Assembly (NCBI RefSeq): GCF_963675165.1
Contig: NC_087393.1
Coordinates: 364,001-428,000, forward strand
From: Halichondria panicea
Lineage: Eukaryota; Porifera; Demospongiae; Suberitida; Halichondriidae
DNA length: 64,000 nucleotides
Reading direction: 5' to 3'
Positions within the stretch are counted from its first letter, which is position 1; the number at the start of each line of letters is the position of its first letter. Under the pieces are notes generated by a model. The model searched no databases, was not told the DNA's origin, and saw only the letters and a program-made list of their open reading frames with translations. Below, one piece after another: positions 23,798 to 35,928 of this stretch. The position numbers and the translations under genes are program-made.

Positions 23798-25409
23798 TTA
23801 GTGAGCAGTTTCTTCATAGTTATTCACAGTGTGCTGCCGGTCTTGAACAATTTCATAGCTCTCATTGCTCTCCAAGGTGAAGTCATGCCCCCTCTGTACA
23901 TATGAGGCACCTCCTTCACCCTCCCCTGACATAACTGGGACGTACGCACTATTGTTATCCATGCTATCACGACGATCGTTACTAAGTAACTGCCTAGTGG
24001 AGACTTGCGCGTAGCCTGAATCAGAATAGATGACCTCTAGGTTGTCATTAGCAACGGTATGGCTGTGAGAGGGAGTATAACTTAATTAGCTAACATAATT
24101 ATTAACATACGTATTTGTTCCGGAGTCCTCTCCGTACAGCTCATTGTTAACAGCCCTAATGGTATCTCTCCTTCTGAAGAATGAATGTATATGCTCTATA
24201 ATGGTTTTGATGATGTATCAGTATAATTTATCTGTTTCGATTACATGTGTAGTTACCTATATAACTATAATTAAACTGGTTTGTTTTGAAGTAGCTAATT
24301 AATAGCCTTTTTACCGAAAAGTGGCCCATTTGTATACGTGCGTATAGCTAGTAATTATTTAGCGTAGGTATGGTCGTTATACGTTTCACTTGGTGTGCTA
24401 TAGAGAGCTGAGTTGTCCAGTAGTAGAGGGGTGGGACTGAGGGGTACGTTCTGGGGTACCTCGTATTTGTGCTGACTCCGCCCCTTAATGACACACAGGA
24501 GCACCCCTATTGCCACCGTTGTTATGACTACTATGATAGTGATTATTCCAATAGGCATGCAGAGCTATCTCCAACACTTGATAGTCCCTCAAGACAACCG
24601 GCTGGGCTGTGGCCATTTGCTCAACTGTAGCTAAATATTTAATGGCAAGATAATTACGATTATAGACAGGCACTAACTTTCTCTCACCTTCTGTAGTTGT
24701 GCAACCAAATAGAGCAACTCCGATGCAAACTATGTCAAATTGATTAGGGCTAGCGGTAGAATCAAACCATTCGAGAGGTCTTAATCGTAGAGACTCGGTG
24801 ACAATTGGGCTTTCGAGTTGAAACTGTTTGAGAAACCTATTCTGTGTGAAGTACTGTGCATGTATAGGAGGGATAGATTAATGTGTGTTAGTAAGCGCCA
24901 GTGTACATGCGTACGTATATACCTTTATTTTACTGTCTGTTTCTGTTTTATAGTAGACATAGTTCAGGTCTCCATTTGTATTCCTCTGAGTGTACTCAAC
25001 AGTGAAGTTGGTTGTGTAGGCAGTTAGCATTAGTGGTATGTAAGTAGAACCGCTTGAGAGAAATCTGGTAATTACCACCGGAACAGTGAAGTTAATAGTT
25101 ACTAGTAGATTAGTAAACCCTGAATGAGTACACCATGTGTATAGATTTCCCCCTGTATCGTAGCCAAAGTGGAGGACGTTTCTTGGTGGAGCCCGAAATG
25201 GTCCAGCTAGGAATGATGATGCCCTAATTAGATTAGGTGGTGTGATAGTATCATTGAGGGATATGATATACTCGCTTCCATCAGTGCATCCTGTGATTAG
25301 TATCACACAAGTCAGTTAAATGTTAGGATTATTACTCACCTGTGTATTGTGCACCTACTGCACACACCATTACCATCACACTGACAACTGTCAGCCACAA
25401 CTGAGCCAT
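23798..25409 (-). pseudogene. R8: R7 duplicate with frameshift before the membrane helix
   Basis: Exons as in R7: 25409-25340, 25290-24923, 24853-24688, 24630-24383, 24173-24111, 24062-23798. Signal peptide, discoidin-like domain and tail are intact and close to R7 (tail keeps SAYVPV and NESYEIV). The stalk lacks 17 residues (the TTQSSNTGG part). Near 24555-24560 four bases (CATG) are inserted relative to R7, just before the PIGIITII helix. The shifted frame reads ALHAYWNNHY and stops soon after. The product would therefore be a secreted discoidin domain without anchor, or nothing. It could be a young pseudogene or a soluble decoy. An assembly error is also possible. Confidence 0.75.
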
Positions 25410-25644
25410 GTCTTTATCACACACCACTCTACTGCACTGTTAGCTATTGGTACTGTACTGATGGTTCTATATAGAGCCTAAAAGTATTGTGCACGTCATG
25501 ACTACTATCTCCTTATATGTCTTCTCTTCCCTTTATGGCATTGCAATGAATTTGAGCAACACAATACAACACAATACAATAATACACATACACATGACTA
25601 CGTATTGCTTATAATTCACTCAAAGTCAAGCACCCATTATTCAT

Positions 25645-27496
25645 TTAGTTTGTAGTCTCCTCATATATATTGTCCACATGCATATCAAGGGCTTCATAGC
25701 TATCGTTCCTTGTTAGCCCGAAATCCTCTCTCATAGTGGGTGTGGCTTCCATCCCCTCACCCTGGTCAGCCAGCTCGTAGGCTGAGTTACTGCACATGCT
25801 GTTAGTGTCATCCTCCTCGACCTTGCTAGTAGGCTGCTCTGCAATGAACTCGTAGTCATCATCATCAGAATAAATCACCTCCAGGTTGCTAGCCTCCACA
25901 CTCAGACTGTTGTGTGTGTGTGTAATAATTATAATTCTGTTATTTATAATCGATGTCACCTGTTATTTTTTGAATCCTGACCGCACAGATCATTATTGAT
26001 AATCTTTAACGTCCCGTCATCTCTGCAGTTAGTATAAAGTCATAAAATGGTCAGCCAGCTATAGTACACTGAGTTGCCGTACATGCTGTTAGTGTCATCT
26101 TCCTTCTCTGTGCTAGTAGGCTGCTCGTACAAATTCTCCGTACGTACATCAAGAGCCTCATAGCTATCGTTCCTTGCTAGTCCGAAATCCTCTCTAGTAG
26201 TGGGTGTGACCTCTGCCCCCTCACCCTGGTCAGTTAGCTCGTAGGCTGAGTTACCGCACATGCTATCAGTGTCACCCTCCTTGACCTTGCTAGTAGGCTG
26301 CTCTACAATTAACTCGTAGTGATCATCATTGGAGTAAATCACCTCCACGTTGCTGGCCTCCGCACTCAGACTGTTGTGTGTGTGTGCAATAATCTCTTCA
26401 TTAATTTTGTTATGATATATCACCTGTTTTTTCTTGAATCCTGACTGCAGAGCTTATTACTCACAAGTTGTATCGTCATGTCATTTCTGCAGTTAAAATA
26501 ATAAGTGATGGATATAGAATCATAAAATGTGCGTAATAGCAATAATGATGGTGGTCTATTTTTTACCCTCTGTTTTTGCGGCTCAAGTAGTAGCAAAGAG
26601 TGACGCTAATGATGGCTATCACAGCCACCACTAGTATTGTTACCAAGGCAATGGGTAATGCTGTAGCAAGCCCTGTTCCCTCAGCCTCAGTCACTGCTTG
26701 TGTGGGTTCTTGTGGAACATCAACAGTATCTACAAAGGGTAAGAAATGACTTCATAATGACATCATATTTAGTGCTGTGTTGATTATATTGCGTACCTAA
26801 ATCTGCCAGGCATCCTTGTATATGTATCCTCATACAGGGAGGGTTGCTCGTCCAGGTCAGAGGTCGTATACGTATAGATTTTGCGCCGAACCTGTCAAAA
26901 CTAAACAGTATATGTTTCTCATCAGTGGCATTGACCAGATTTGTGTTGACAGTCTGCAAATACAAAAGGTATGTAAGTAAGAATGGAGTAGAATGAACTA
27001 ACTTACTCCTGGAGTGGTTTGCGCTGAATTTGTTATTAAGTAATAATTTCCAGTGCCTTGAGAGTCTGCCTCCACTTGTAGTGATGTGATGTAACTGCTC
27101 ACATTCGTATCATTCACTCCGCTTATAATCCCACTATACACTGCATACACTTCGTTAAAGTTGAACTGCAAGTAAGGGGCAACAGTGCTCAGTAGAGTCT
27201 CTGAACACCAGCCAGCACTGGTTAGACTAGCTTCACTGGGTCCATGGCCAGGGAGGGAGTTGAGGTTGGAGGTGATCTCAACTTCTGATTCAATTGGTAG
27301 TCTATTAGTTTGTGGTCCAGAGCGGCATTCCACCACTGTACATAGTAATGCTTAAAGTGTTTATCAAGCTATAATAAATACTACAAGAATAGGTCATTGT
27401 GTGTACTGTAACTGCCTTACCTGATAGTCCACGGCTCCAGCAGCAACTAAAAACCAACGCTAGAATCATCCAGTATGATAACATCTCTGGAGGCAC
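25645..27496 (-). CDS. R9: chimeric single-domain receptor with two tail cassettes
   Basis: Shared exons: 27484-27421 (in-frame upstream ATG at 27496), 27335-27007, 26953-26797, 26729-26567. Then either juxtamembrane 26486-26424 plus tail 26370-26040 (368 residues) or juxtamembrane 26022-25960 plus tail 25906-25645 (345 residues). Both choices stay in frame. Signal peptide about 1-21. Divergent discoidin-like domain 22-183 (VVECRSGPQ start, GWCSET, IHIQGCLAD end) of the R12/R14 type. Membrane helix about 204-232 (ALPIALVTILVV), also R12/R14 type. Both tails (EVIYS, HYELI or DYEFI, NSAYEL, NDSYEAL) are of the R10/R11/R13 type. The first cassette ends abruptly in NSVYYSW and looks like a recombination product. 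Confidence 0.75.
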
Positions 27497-27788
27497 ACTT
27501 TAACACTCTCCGCTACTTTGTTTCTCTTGTGTATTGACCTTTGCATTGATTATGTGTCAGCCAATTAAGGCATCTCATAGTGTGTCACTTTATATAGAGT
27601 CTAATGTATTGTGATGTCCATGGCTACTATCTCCTAATAAATACCATGTTGAACTTATTACGGCATTACAATGACTTTGAGCAACACAATACAATTGCCA
27701 CAATGAACAATACACACTGCGTTGTATGGCCTACTATAGTACAACTACCTAATTAACTTCAAGTTCAAGTGCTCATTATCATTTATTC

Positions 27789-29678
27789 TCAGTGTGTAGT
27801 CTCCTTGTACAAATTCTCCACATGTACATCGACGTCCTCATAGCTATTGCTCCTTGCGAGTGCGAAATCCTCTTTCCTAGTGGGTGTGGCCTCTGCCCCC
27901 TCACTGTGGTCAGCCAGCTCGTAGGCTGAGTTACCGCACATGCTGTTAGTGTCACCCTCCTTGACCTTGCTAGTAGGCTGCTCTGCAATGAAATCGTAGT
28001 GATTATCATCAGAGTAGATCACCTCCAGGTTGCTGGCCTCCGCACTCAGACTGTGTTGTGTGTGTGTGCAATAAATAATGTGACATTCTAAGTAATTGAT
28101 GTCACCTGTTATTTCTTGAATCTTGGCCGTACAGCTCATTATTCACTCTCTTTATTGTCCCGTCATCTCTGCAGTTAATTAAAATATTGTAGTGATAAAT
28201 TATTGGCCATAAAAAATGTGTATGCTCACATTGGACGTGGTATATTGTAGAGAGCTGAGTTATCTAGTATATGTGAGGTGGGGTTGAGGGAGATGCTCTG
28301 AGGTACAGCATATTTGTGCTGACTCCGCCCCTTAATGACACACAGGAGCACTCCTATTGCCACCGTTGTTATGACTACTATGATAGTGATTATTCCAATA
28401 GGCAGAGCTATCTCCAACGTTTGATAGTCCCTCAAGACAACCGGCTGTACTGTGGCTATACCCCCCACATCAGTTGTACCCCCTGTGTTGCTAGCTGTAG
28501 CAATTGTACCCCCTGTGTTGCTAGCTGTAGAAATTGTTTCTCTGTTATCAGTTGTACCCCCTGTGTTGCTAGCTGTAGAGTCACTGCTAGTAGTTGCCAT
28601 AGTGAATGGTTCATTTGTTACTTCTTCCATTGCTGTAAAATAAATAATATTTAGAGCATGTATTAATTAATTGATATCTCACTTTCTGCCTCTGTACAGC
28701 CAAAGAGCGCCACTCCGAGACAAATCAGTGTTCCACTGCCATCAGACGCTTGTATGGGTCTGAAGCGAATGGCGTCCGTCACTATTGGTCCACCCAGTCG
28801 GAACAAGGCTACTGGCTCAGTTTGATTGAAATACTGCATATTAAGTGAATAACTATTTATAATAATAGCGGGTAATTTTCTATATAATTAAGCCCCCCCA
28901 AACTACGAAAAGTTCTAATGTATACGGGCCTCCTATATGTACCGTATATATTGGGTTTCAAATGTGTTAATCGAATACGAATGACAGTTCTGTACACAAG
29001 TCTGATTTCTAACTATATATTGTGCGAATTACATGCAAAGCATAGGAAATGCATGCGCACTCTTTGTGTTCTTTCGATTGCGATTTATGCAAAAACTCAA
29101 TCAAAGGAATGTCGCATTCGAAATCCGATATACGTATAACAAAAGTGGCTATGCAAAAATCTTTGAACATTTCTCTAATGGAAACTCTACCTTTCTTTGA
29201 CCACCAAATGTTGTGTAGTAGTTAAAATCTCCACTGGTGTTGGTATGCTCCATGGTGAAGTTGGTTACATAGAACGTCTTTAGTGTACTGAATGAATGAT
29301 CTGTGCTTCCACTAGATAGAAAGCTTGTTATGAAGACAGGCTGACTAAAGCGTATAATGACGTATGGGTTGTTATCACTGGTATCACTGCACCATGTGTA
29401 CAGATCATCGCCATTGTAGCCAAAATAGAGCACATTTGCAGCAACTGTAGATGTCGATGCAATGCTTGCATGGTTAGAGGCCTCCACCATGTCTGGGGGT
29501 GTGATCACTTCATTGCGGGAGATAATGTACTCGTTTGTGCGGCATCCTGCAAATAATTAATTTTAGCAATACTTGATATTCTAGACAGCTTTTAAATTAA
29601 CTTACTGAGAGCTTGAGCTTGTGCACAAGCAGAGCATAGCATTATCATCACCAACAGTTTGACTAGTATCGCAGCCAT
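27789..29678 (-). CDS. R10: single-discoidin-domain receptor
   Basis: Exons: 29678-29606, 29546-29191, 28833-28683, 28632-28230, 28168-28106, 28050-27789, giving 435 residues in frame. Signal peptide about 1-22 (MAAILVKLLVMIMLCSACA). Divergent discoidin-like domain about 25-193 (RCRTNEYIIS start, LYTWCSD, LGVALFGC end). The stalk has three ASNTGGT repeats, encoded by an in-frame minisatellite at about 28475-28585. Membrane helix about 268-291 (IALPIGIITIIVV), near-identical to R7. Tail: HKYAVP, ALYNIP, NNELYGQ, EVIYSDD, HYDFI, NSAYEL, NSYEDV, NLYKETTH end. No strict ITIM; several YxxL/I/V sites. Confidence 0.8.
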
Positions 29679-30283
29679 CTTTTCAGATAGCTTGCAGCAA
29701 TCGAGCTATAGAGATAATGCTTGATTGTTCTTAGTCCTATAACAACACATGTGCCAAATATGTTCTGTCTCATTTAGTATCCCCTGGTCAGTTCACTCCT
29801 ACACCTGGTACTCAATAGTGTACACCAACTGTTTTTTTTATCATGCACACTGGCCCTCTTTAAAATAACAGCTGTTAATTCAAAATGTAGCACCATTCTT
29901 CAAAACTAAACTATAAACTACTCAGTACACTTGAGATCGTTCAGGTTTGCTGCATAAAAAGGAAATGGTGCGCACTTTATAAACTACACATACACACACA
30001 ACACTAGTACTATAGAAATTGTATACGTATACTGTATACCAGTTGGGAGCGTGTTTTTGGTAGTCTATATAGTTAGTATGTATTGTGCTGACTGCACGTC
30101 ATGACTACTATCTCCTAGTATAATCATGTTATCTTCCTTTATGGCATTTGCAATGACTTTGAGCAACACAATACAATTGCACGATAAACAATTAATACAG
30201 TATATATCGTATGTCCTACTATAGAACTACCTATTTAACTCCTATATAATTATATAGTTTTCAAGTGCTCATTATCATTCATT
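29679..30283. other. Intergenic between R11 stop and R10 start
   Basis: About 600 bp, AT-rich. The GACTTTGAGCAACACAATACAAT block near 30155 recurs downstream of R9, R10 and R13 relatives (for example 25550, 27675, 34020), so it is part of the duplicated 3' flank. No exon seen. Confidence 0.5.
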
Positions 30284-31856
30284 CTAGTGTGTAGTCTCCT
30301 CGCACAAATTGTCCACATGTGCACCGGCGACCTCATAGCTATCGTTTCTTGTGAGTTTGAAATCCACCCCCTCACCTTGGTCAGCCAGCTCGTAGGCTGA
30401 GTTACCGCACATGCTGTCAGTGTCACCCTCCTTGACCTTGCTAGTAGGCTGCTCTGCAATGAACTCGTAGTGATTATCATCAGAGTAGATCACTTCCAGG
30501 TTGCTAGCCTCCGCACTCAGACTGTTGTGTGTGTGAAATAAATGGGTACATTCTATATAATTGATATAATTATCACCTGTTACTTCTTGAATCCTGGCCG
30601 TACAGCTCATTATTCACAATCTTTATCGTCTCGTCATCTCTGCAGTTTGATAAAAATTAATATTGGCCATAAAAAATGTGTATGCTCACATTGGACGTGG
30701 AATATTGTAGAGAGCTGAGTTGTCTAGTATACATGAGGTGGGATTGAGGGGGGTGCTCTGAGGTACATCATATTTGTGCTGGCTCTGCCCCCTAATGACA
30801 CACAGGAGCACCCCTATCGCTACTGTCGTTATGACGATTATGATGGTGATTATTCCAATAGGCAGAGCTATCTCCAATGCCTGATAGTCCCTCAAGACAA
30901 CCGGCTGTGCTGTTGCCATACCCCCCACATCAGTTGTATCCCCTGTGCTGCCATCAATTATACCCCCTGTGTCGCTAGCTGTAGCTTCACTGCTAGTCGT
31001 TGCCATAGTGATCGGTTCATTTGTTACATCCTCCACTGCTGTAAAATAAATTACATTTAGAGCACGTATTAATTTGTTGTCTCACCTTCTTCCTCTGTAC
31101 AGCCAAAGAGCGCCACTCCGAGACAAATGTAATGGAACACCTGTCTTCCACTGTCATCGGACCATTGTATGGGCCTGAAGCGAATGGCGTCCGTCACTAT
31201 TGGTCTACCCAGTCGGAACAAGGCTACTGGCTCAGTTTGATTGAAATACTGCATCAAGTGAGCAATTTTATTTTTCTAGAGACAAAATGTTTGGAATGTG
31301 ATAACTCACCTTTCTGTGACCACCAAATGTTGTGTAGTGGATAAAGTCCCCATCTCCACTGGTGTTGGTATACTCCATGGTGAAGTTGGTTACATAGAAC
31401 GTGTCTAGTGTATCAAATATAAAATATGTGCTTCCACTAGATAGAAAGCTTGTTATGAAGACAGGCTGACTAAAGCGTATAATGACGTAGGGATCGTCAT
31501 CATCTGTATCACTACACCATGTGTACAGGTCCTCGCCATTGTAGCCAAAATAGAGCACCTTTTCAGCAGGTGAGTCTAAGACAATGGGAGTTTCATGGGA
31601 GGCCTCCACTATGTCTGGGGGTGTGATCACTTCATTGCGGGAGATAATGTACTCATTTGTGCGGCATCCTGCAAATCATTTAGCATTACTCTGTATAATT
31701 ATAGACAGCTCTTTTGAGATTATTATGAGTAACTCTACCATTGCTAGCAGACCAAGACCAGCAGCCAATATTATTGAACTTACTGAGAGCTTGAGCTTGT
31801 GCAGAAGCAGAGCATAGCAATATCATCACCAACAGCTTGACTAGCATCACAGCCAT
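30284..31856 (-). CDS. R11: single-discoidin-domain receptor
   Basis: Exons: 31856-31784, 31668-31310, 31248-31086, 31038-30690, 30639-30577, 30521-30284, giving 414 residues in frame. Same layout as R10: signal peptide MAVMLVKLLVMILLC, discoidin-like domain about 25-198 (RCRTNEYIIS, LYTWCSD, LGVALFGC), stalk, membrane helix about 255-278, tail with HKYDVP, NNELYGQ, EVIYSDD, HYEFI, NSAYEL and NDSYEVA. It differs from R10 mainly in the stalk and in the stretch after VEASH, the expected variable surface of the domain. Confidence 0.8.
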
Positions 31857-32096
31857 CTTTTCTGAAAGATCGACTCAACTAGAGATATGATTGTTCTTCT
31901 ATTGTTAATGCAGATGACACCTGTGCCAAATATGTATCCACCAGTTAGTTCACTCCTACACCCAGGTACTCAATTGCATACACTAACTGTTTTTTTTTCT
32001 CTGTAGACCGTAACAGCTGTCTAGCTGCATCGTTAATTCCAAAGTTAGCACCTTCATAGATTATCAAATAAAAACACACACTTCTATAAGTTTTAG

Positions 32097-33814
32097 CTAC
32101 ACTTGAAATCGTTCAGGTCCGTACGATTCAGTAATTCCAAGCTCCTCCTGCTGCAGTAAATAAAATGGTTCATGTAACTATAACTATACAAGAAAATTAA
32201 TTGATACGTACCAGTTGGGAACGTGTTTTGGGTGGCATGTTCAAGTATCCATTCTCCTGGGAATTCTGAACGCTTGAATAAGTAACGTTTGTCTCCGCCC
32301 CCTCCCCTACTGCGTGGGCGTCCTCTACAGTAACCGTTGCATACACTGGTAAAGTAACCTTCCCTGTGTTGTCACTCTCTGTTTCAAAGCCCACTGTTTC
32401 GTAACCTTCCTCTGTCTTGTTGGATTCAAGTTTTGTAGGTGCTCGATTTCTCTCAGCCATTACTTCCAAATTAACCGTCTCATACGAAGCTGTCCCTGTT
32501 TCATTGTTTTCTTCTGCTTGGTTACCTGTCCTGGCTACTTCGTACGGCTGGGGGCTTCTGCTTATCATGTAGGCAGTTGAGTTAGTGGAATCAGCAAAAC
32601 GCCTATTCCTGCGAATCATTCGATAAATTAATTGTGAGAAATTAATATTTAGTTAATTACGTGGAAGTGTGATATAGGTCATTCTTCACATGTTTTATAG
32701 TTTGATCCTCATTCATTTCGGGCATGTTCATTGCCTTCATTCTGCAAATATAGCAATAATGATGGTAGCGTATATTTGAGTTAATTTTTTTTACCCTCTG
32801 TTTTTGCGGCTGAAGTAGTAGCAACAGGTGACGCTAATGATGGCTATCACAGCCACCACTAGTATTGTTACCAAGGCAATGGGTAATGCTGTAGCAAGCA
32901 CTGTTCCTTCAACCGTTATTCCCTCTGCCACTGTTCCCTCTGCCACTGTTCCCTCAGCCTCAGTCACTGCTTGTGTGGGTTCTTGTGGGACATCAACAGT
33001 ATCTACAGACGACATGAAATGACATCATATGACATTATATTTAGTGCTGTGTTGATTATATTGCGTACCTAAATCTGCCAGGCATCCCAGTATCTGTATC
33101 CTCATACAGGGAGGGTTGCTCGGCCAGGTCAGAGGTCGTATACATATGGATTTTGCACCGAACCCGTCAAAACTAAACAGTATAGGTTTCTCATCAGTGG
33201 CATCGACCAGATTTGTGTTGACAGTTTACAAAGATGAAAGGTACGTAAGTAAATAAGAATGGAATGGAGTATGGCAGTAGAATGAGTATAGAATGACTCA
33301 ATTATATAGTAAAACTTGTCTAACTTACTCCTGGAGTGGTTTGCGCTGGATTTGTTATTAAGTAATAATTTCCAGTGCCTAGAAAGTCTGCCTCCACTTG
33401 TAGTGATGTGATGTAACTGCTCACATTCGTATCATTCACTCCGCTTATAATCCCATCAGACACTGCATACACATCACTAAAATCGAACTGCAAGTAAGGG
33501 GTAACAGTACTCAGTAGAGTCTCTGAACACCAGCCAGCACTGGTTAGACTAGCTTCACTGGGTCCATGGCCAGGGAGGGAGTCGAGGTTAGAGGTGATCT
33601 CAGCTTCTGATTCAATTGGTAATCTATTAGTTTGTGGTCCAAAGCGGCATTCCACCACTGTACATGGTAGTGTTTGTCAAACTATATAATAATATATGAA
33701 AATACTACAAGAATAGGTCTAGCTGAAGTGTTTGTATTGTATGTACTGTAACTGCCATACCTGATAGTCCACGGCTCCAGCAGCAACAATCACCCATGGC
33801 CAGTACAACAACAT
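32097..33814 (-). pseudogene. R12: near-intact receptor with broken signal exon and lost acceptor
   Basis: Expected exons: 33814-33761, 33657-33329, 33225-33069, 33002-32795, 32741-32661, 32608-32212, 32150-32097. Against R9 and R14 the signal-peptide exon is 10 bp short (54 instead of 64), which shifts the frame into exon 2. The acceptor of exon 3 reads TTTGTAA|ACTGTC instead of TTTGCAG|ACTGTC. Everything else is open and almost identical to R14: discoidin-like domain (VVECRFGPQ), ALPIALVTILVV helix, tail with PYEVA, SYETV, GYETV, VYATV, VTYSSV (strict ITIM). The stalk carries extra TVAEG repeats. Likely a young pseudogene unless cryptic sites rescue it. Confidence 0.75.
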
Positions 33815-34137
33815 CTCCAGAGGCACACTCTATAAATCAGTAACACCACTCTGCTGCTATGTTTCTCTTGTGTATTGACCTTTGTGATTGTGTGTCAGCC
33901 AATTAAGGCATCTCATGGTGTGTCACTTTATATAGAGTCTAAAGTATTGTGCATGCACGTCCATGGCTACTATATCTCCTAATATATACCTTCTCTTCCC
34001 TTTATGGGGCATTACAATGACTTTGAGCAACACAATACAATCACACAATGAACAATACACACTGCGTCGTATGGCCTACTACTGTAGTACAACTACCTAA
34101 TTAACTTCTATAGTTCAAGTGCTCATTATCATTCATT

Positions 34138-35663
34138 CTAGTGTGTAGTCTCCTCGCACAAATTCTCTACCAGTTCACCGGCGACCTCATAGCTATTGTT
34201 TCTTGTGAGTTCGAAATCAGTGGGTGTGGCCTCCACCCCCTCACCTTGGTCAGCCAGCTCGTAGGCTGAGTTACCGCACATGCTGTTAGTGTCATCTTCC
34301 TCGACCTTGCTAGTAGGCTGCTCTGTAATAAACTCGTAGTGATCATCATCAGAGTAGATCACCTCCAGGTTGCTAGCCTCCACACTCAGACTGTTGTGTG
34401 TGTGTGCAATAAATTAATAATGTGTACATTCTATAATTGATGTCACCTGTTATGTCTTGAATCTTGACCATACAGCTCATTATTGACTATCTTTATTATC
34501 GTCCCGTCGTCATCTCTGCAGTTTATTAAATAAATATTGGCCATGAATATGTGCATGCTCACATTGGACGTGGTATATTGTAGAGAGCTGAGTTGTCTAG
34601 TATACGTGAGGTGGGGTTGAGGGAGATGCTCTGAGGTATATCATATTTGTGCTGACTCTGTTCCCTAGTAACACACAGGAGCACCCCTATCGCTACTGTC
34701 ATTATGACGATTATGATGGTGATTATTCCAATAGGCAGAGCTATCTCCAACGCTTGATAGTCCCTCAAGACAACCGGCTGTGCTGTAGCTATACCCCCCA
34801 CATCAGTTGTACCCCCTGTGTTGCTAGCTGTAGCGTCACTGCTAGTAGTTGCCATAGTGTTCGGTTCGTTGGTTACTTCTTCCATTGCTGTAAAATAAAT
34901 AATATTTAGAGCACGTATTAATTTTGTTCATCTCACTTTCTGCCTCTATACAGCCAAACAGAGCCACTCCGAGACAAATCAGTGTTCCACTGCCATCAGA
35001 CGCTTGTATGGGTCTGAAGCGAATGGCGTCCGTCACTATTGGTCTACCCAGTCGGAACAAGGCTACTGGCTCAGTTTGATTGAAATACTGCATATTAGAT
35101 ATAATATGTTAGGTAAGCAATTCTGGAACAGAATGTTTGGAATGTAATTAAAAAAATCATAGCTGTACCTTTCTTTGACCACCAAATGTTGTGTAGTAGT
35201 TAAAATCTCCACTGGTGTTGGTATACTCCATGGTGAAGTTGGTTACATAGAACGTGTCTAGTGTACTGAATGAATGATCTGTGCTTCCACTAGATAGAAA
35301 GCTTGTTATGAAGACAGGCTGACTAAAGCGTATAATGACGTATGGGTTGTTATCACTGGTATCGCTGCACCATGTGTACAGGTCCTCGCCATTGTAGCCA
35401 AAATAGAGCACCTTTTCAGCAGCAGGTGATTCTAAGATGGACGTTTCATAAGAGGCCTCCACCATGAGTGGAGGTGTGATCACTTCATTGCTGGAGATAA
35501 TGTACTCGTTTGTGCGGCATCCTGCAAATAATTTGGCATTACTCTATGTGTAGTATAATTATATTCTAGACAGCTTTTAAATGAACTTACTGAGAGCTTG
35601 AGCTTGTGCACAAGCAGAGCATAGCATTATCACCACCAACAGCTTGACTAGCATCACAGCCAT
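34138..35663 (-). CDS. R13: single-discoidin-domain receptor
   Basis: Exons: 35663-35591, 35521-35169, 35087-34937, 34887-34563, 34515-34447, 34390-34138, giving 407 residues in frame. R10/R11 subfamily: RCRTNEYIIS start, LYTWCSD, LGVALFGC end of the discoidin-like domain, one SNTGGT stalk unit, membrane helix about 241-264, tail with HKYDIP, ALYNIP, NNELYGQ, EVIYSDD, HYEFI, NSAYEL and NNSYEVA. The juxtamembrane exon is 69 instead of 63 bp (extra D and I codons) without loss of frame. Confidence 0.8.
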
Positions 35664-35928
35664 CTTTTCTGAAAGATCGCGACTTAATTTAGAGATAATG
35701 CTTGATTGTTCTTCTATTGTGAGTCCTAACAACACCATATGTGCCAAATATGTCTCCCTCAGTCAGTTCACACCCAAGTACTCAATTGCATACACTAGCT
35801 AACTGTTTTTCTCATGGATACCGGCCCTCGTTAAAATAACAGCTGTCTGCATCGTTAATTTCAAACTCAGCACCTTCGTAGATTATAAAATAAAAAAAAA
35901 CACACAATTCTACTAATACATGTTTTAG

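Noticed and set aside
28918-29139. Plus-strand open frame inside an R10 intron
   Set aside because: No homologue in the other copies, no splice context, and codon pattern like random AT-rich DNA.
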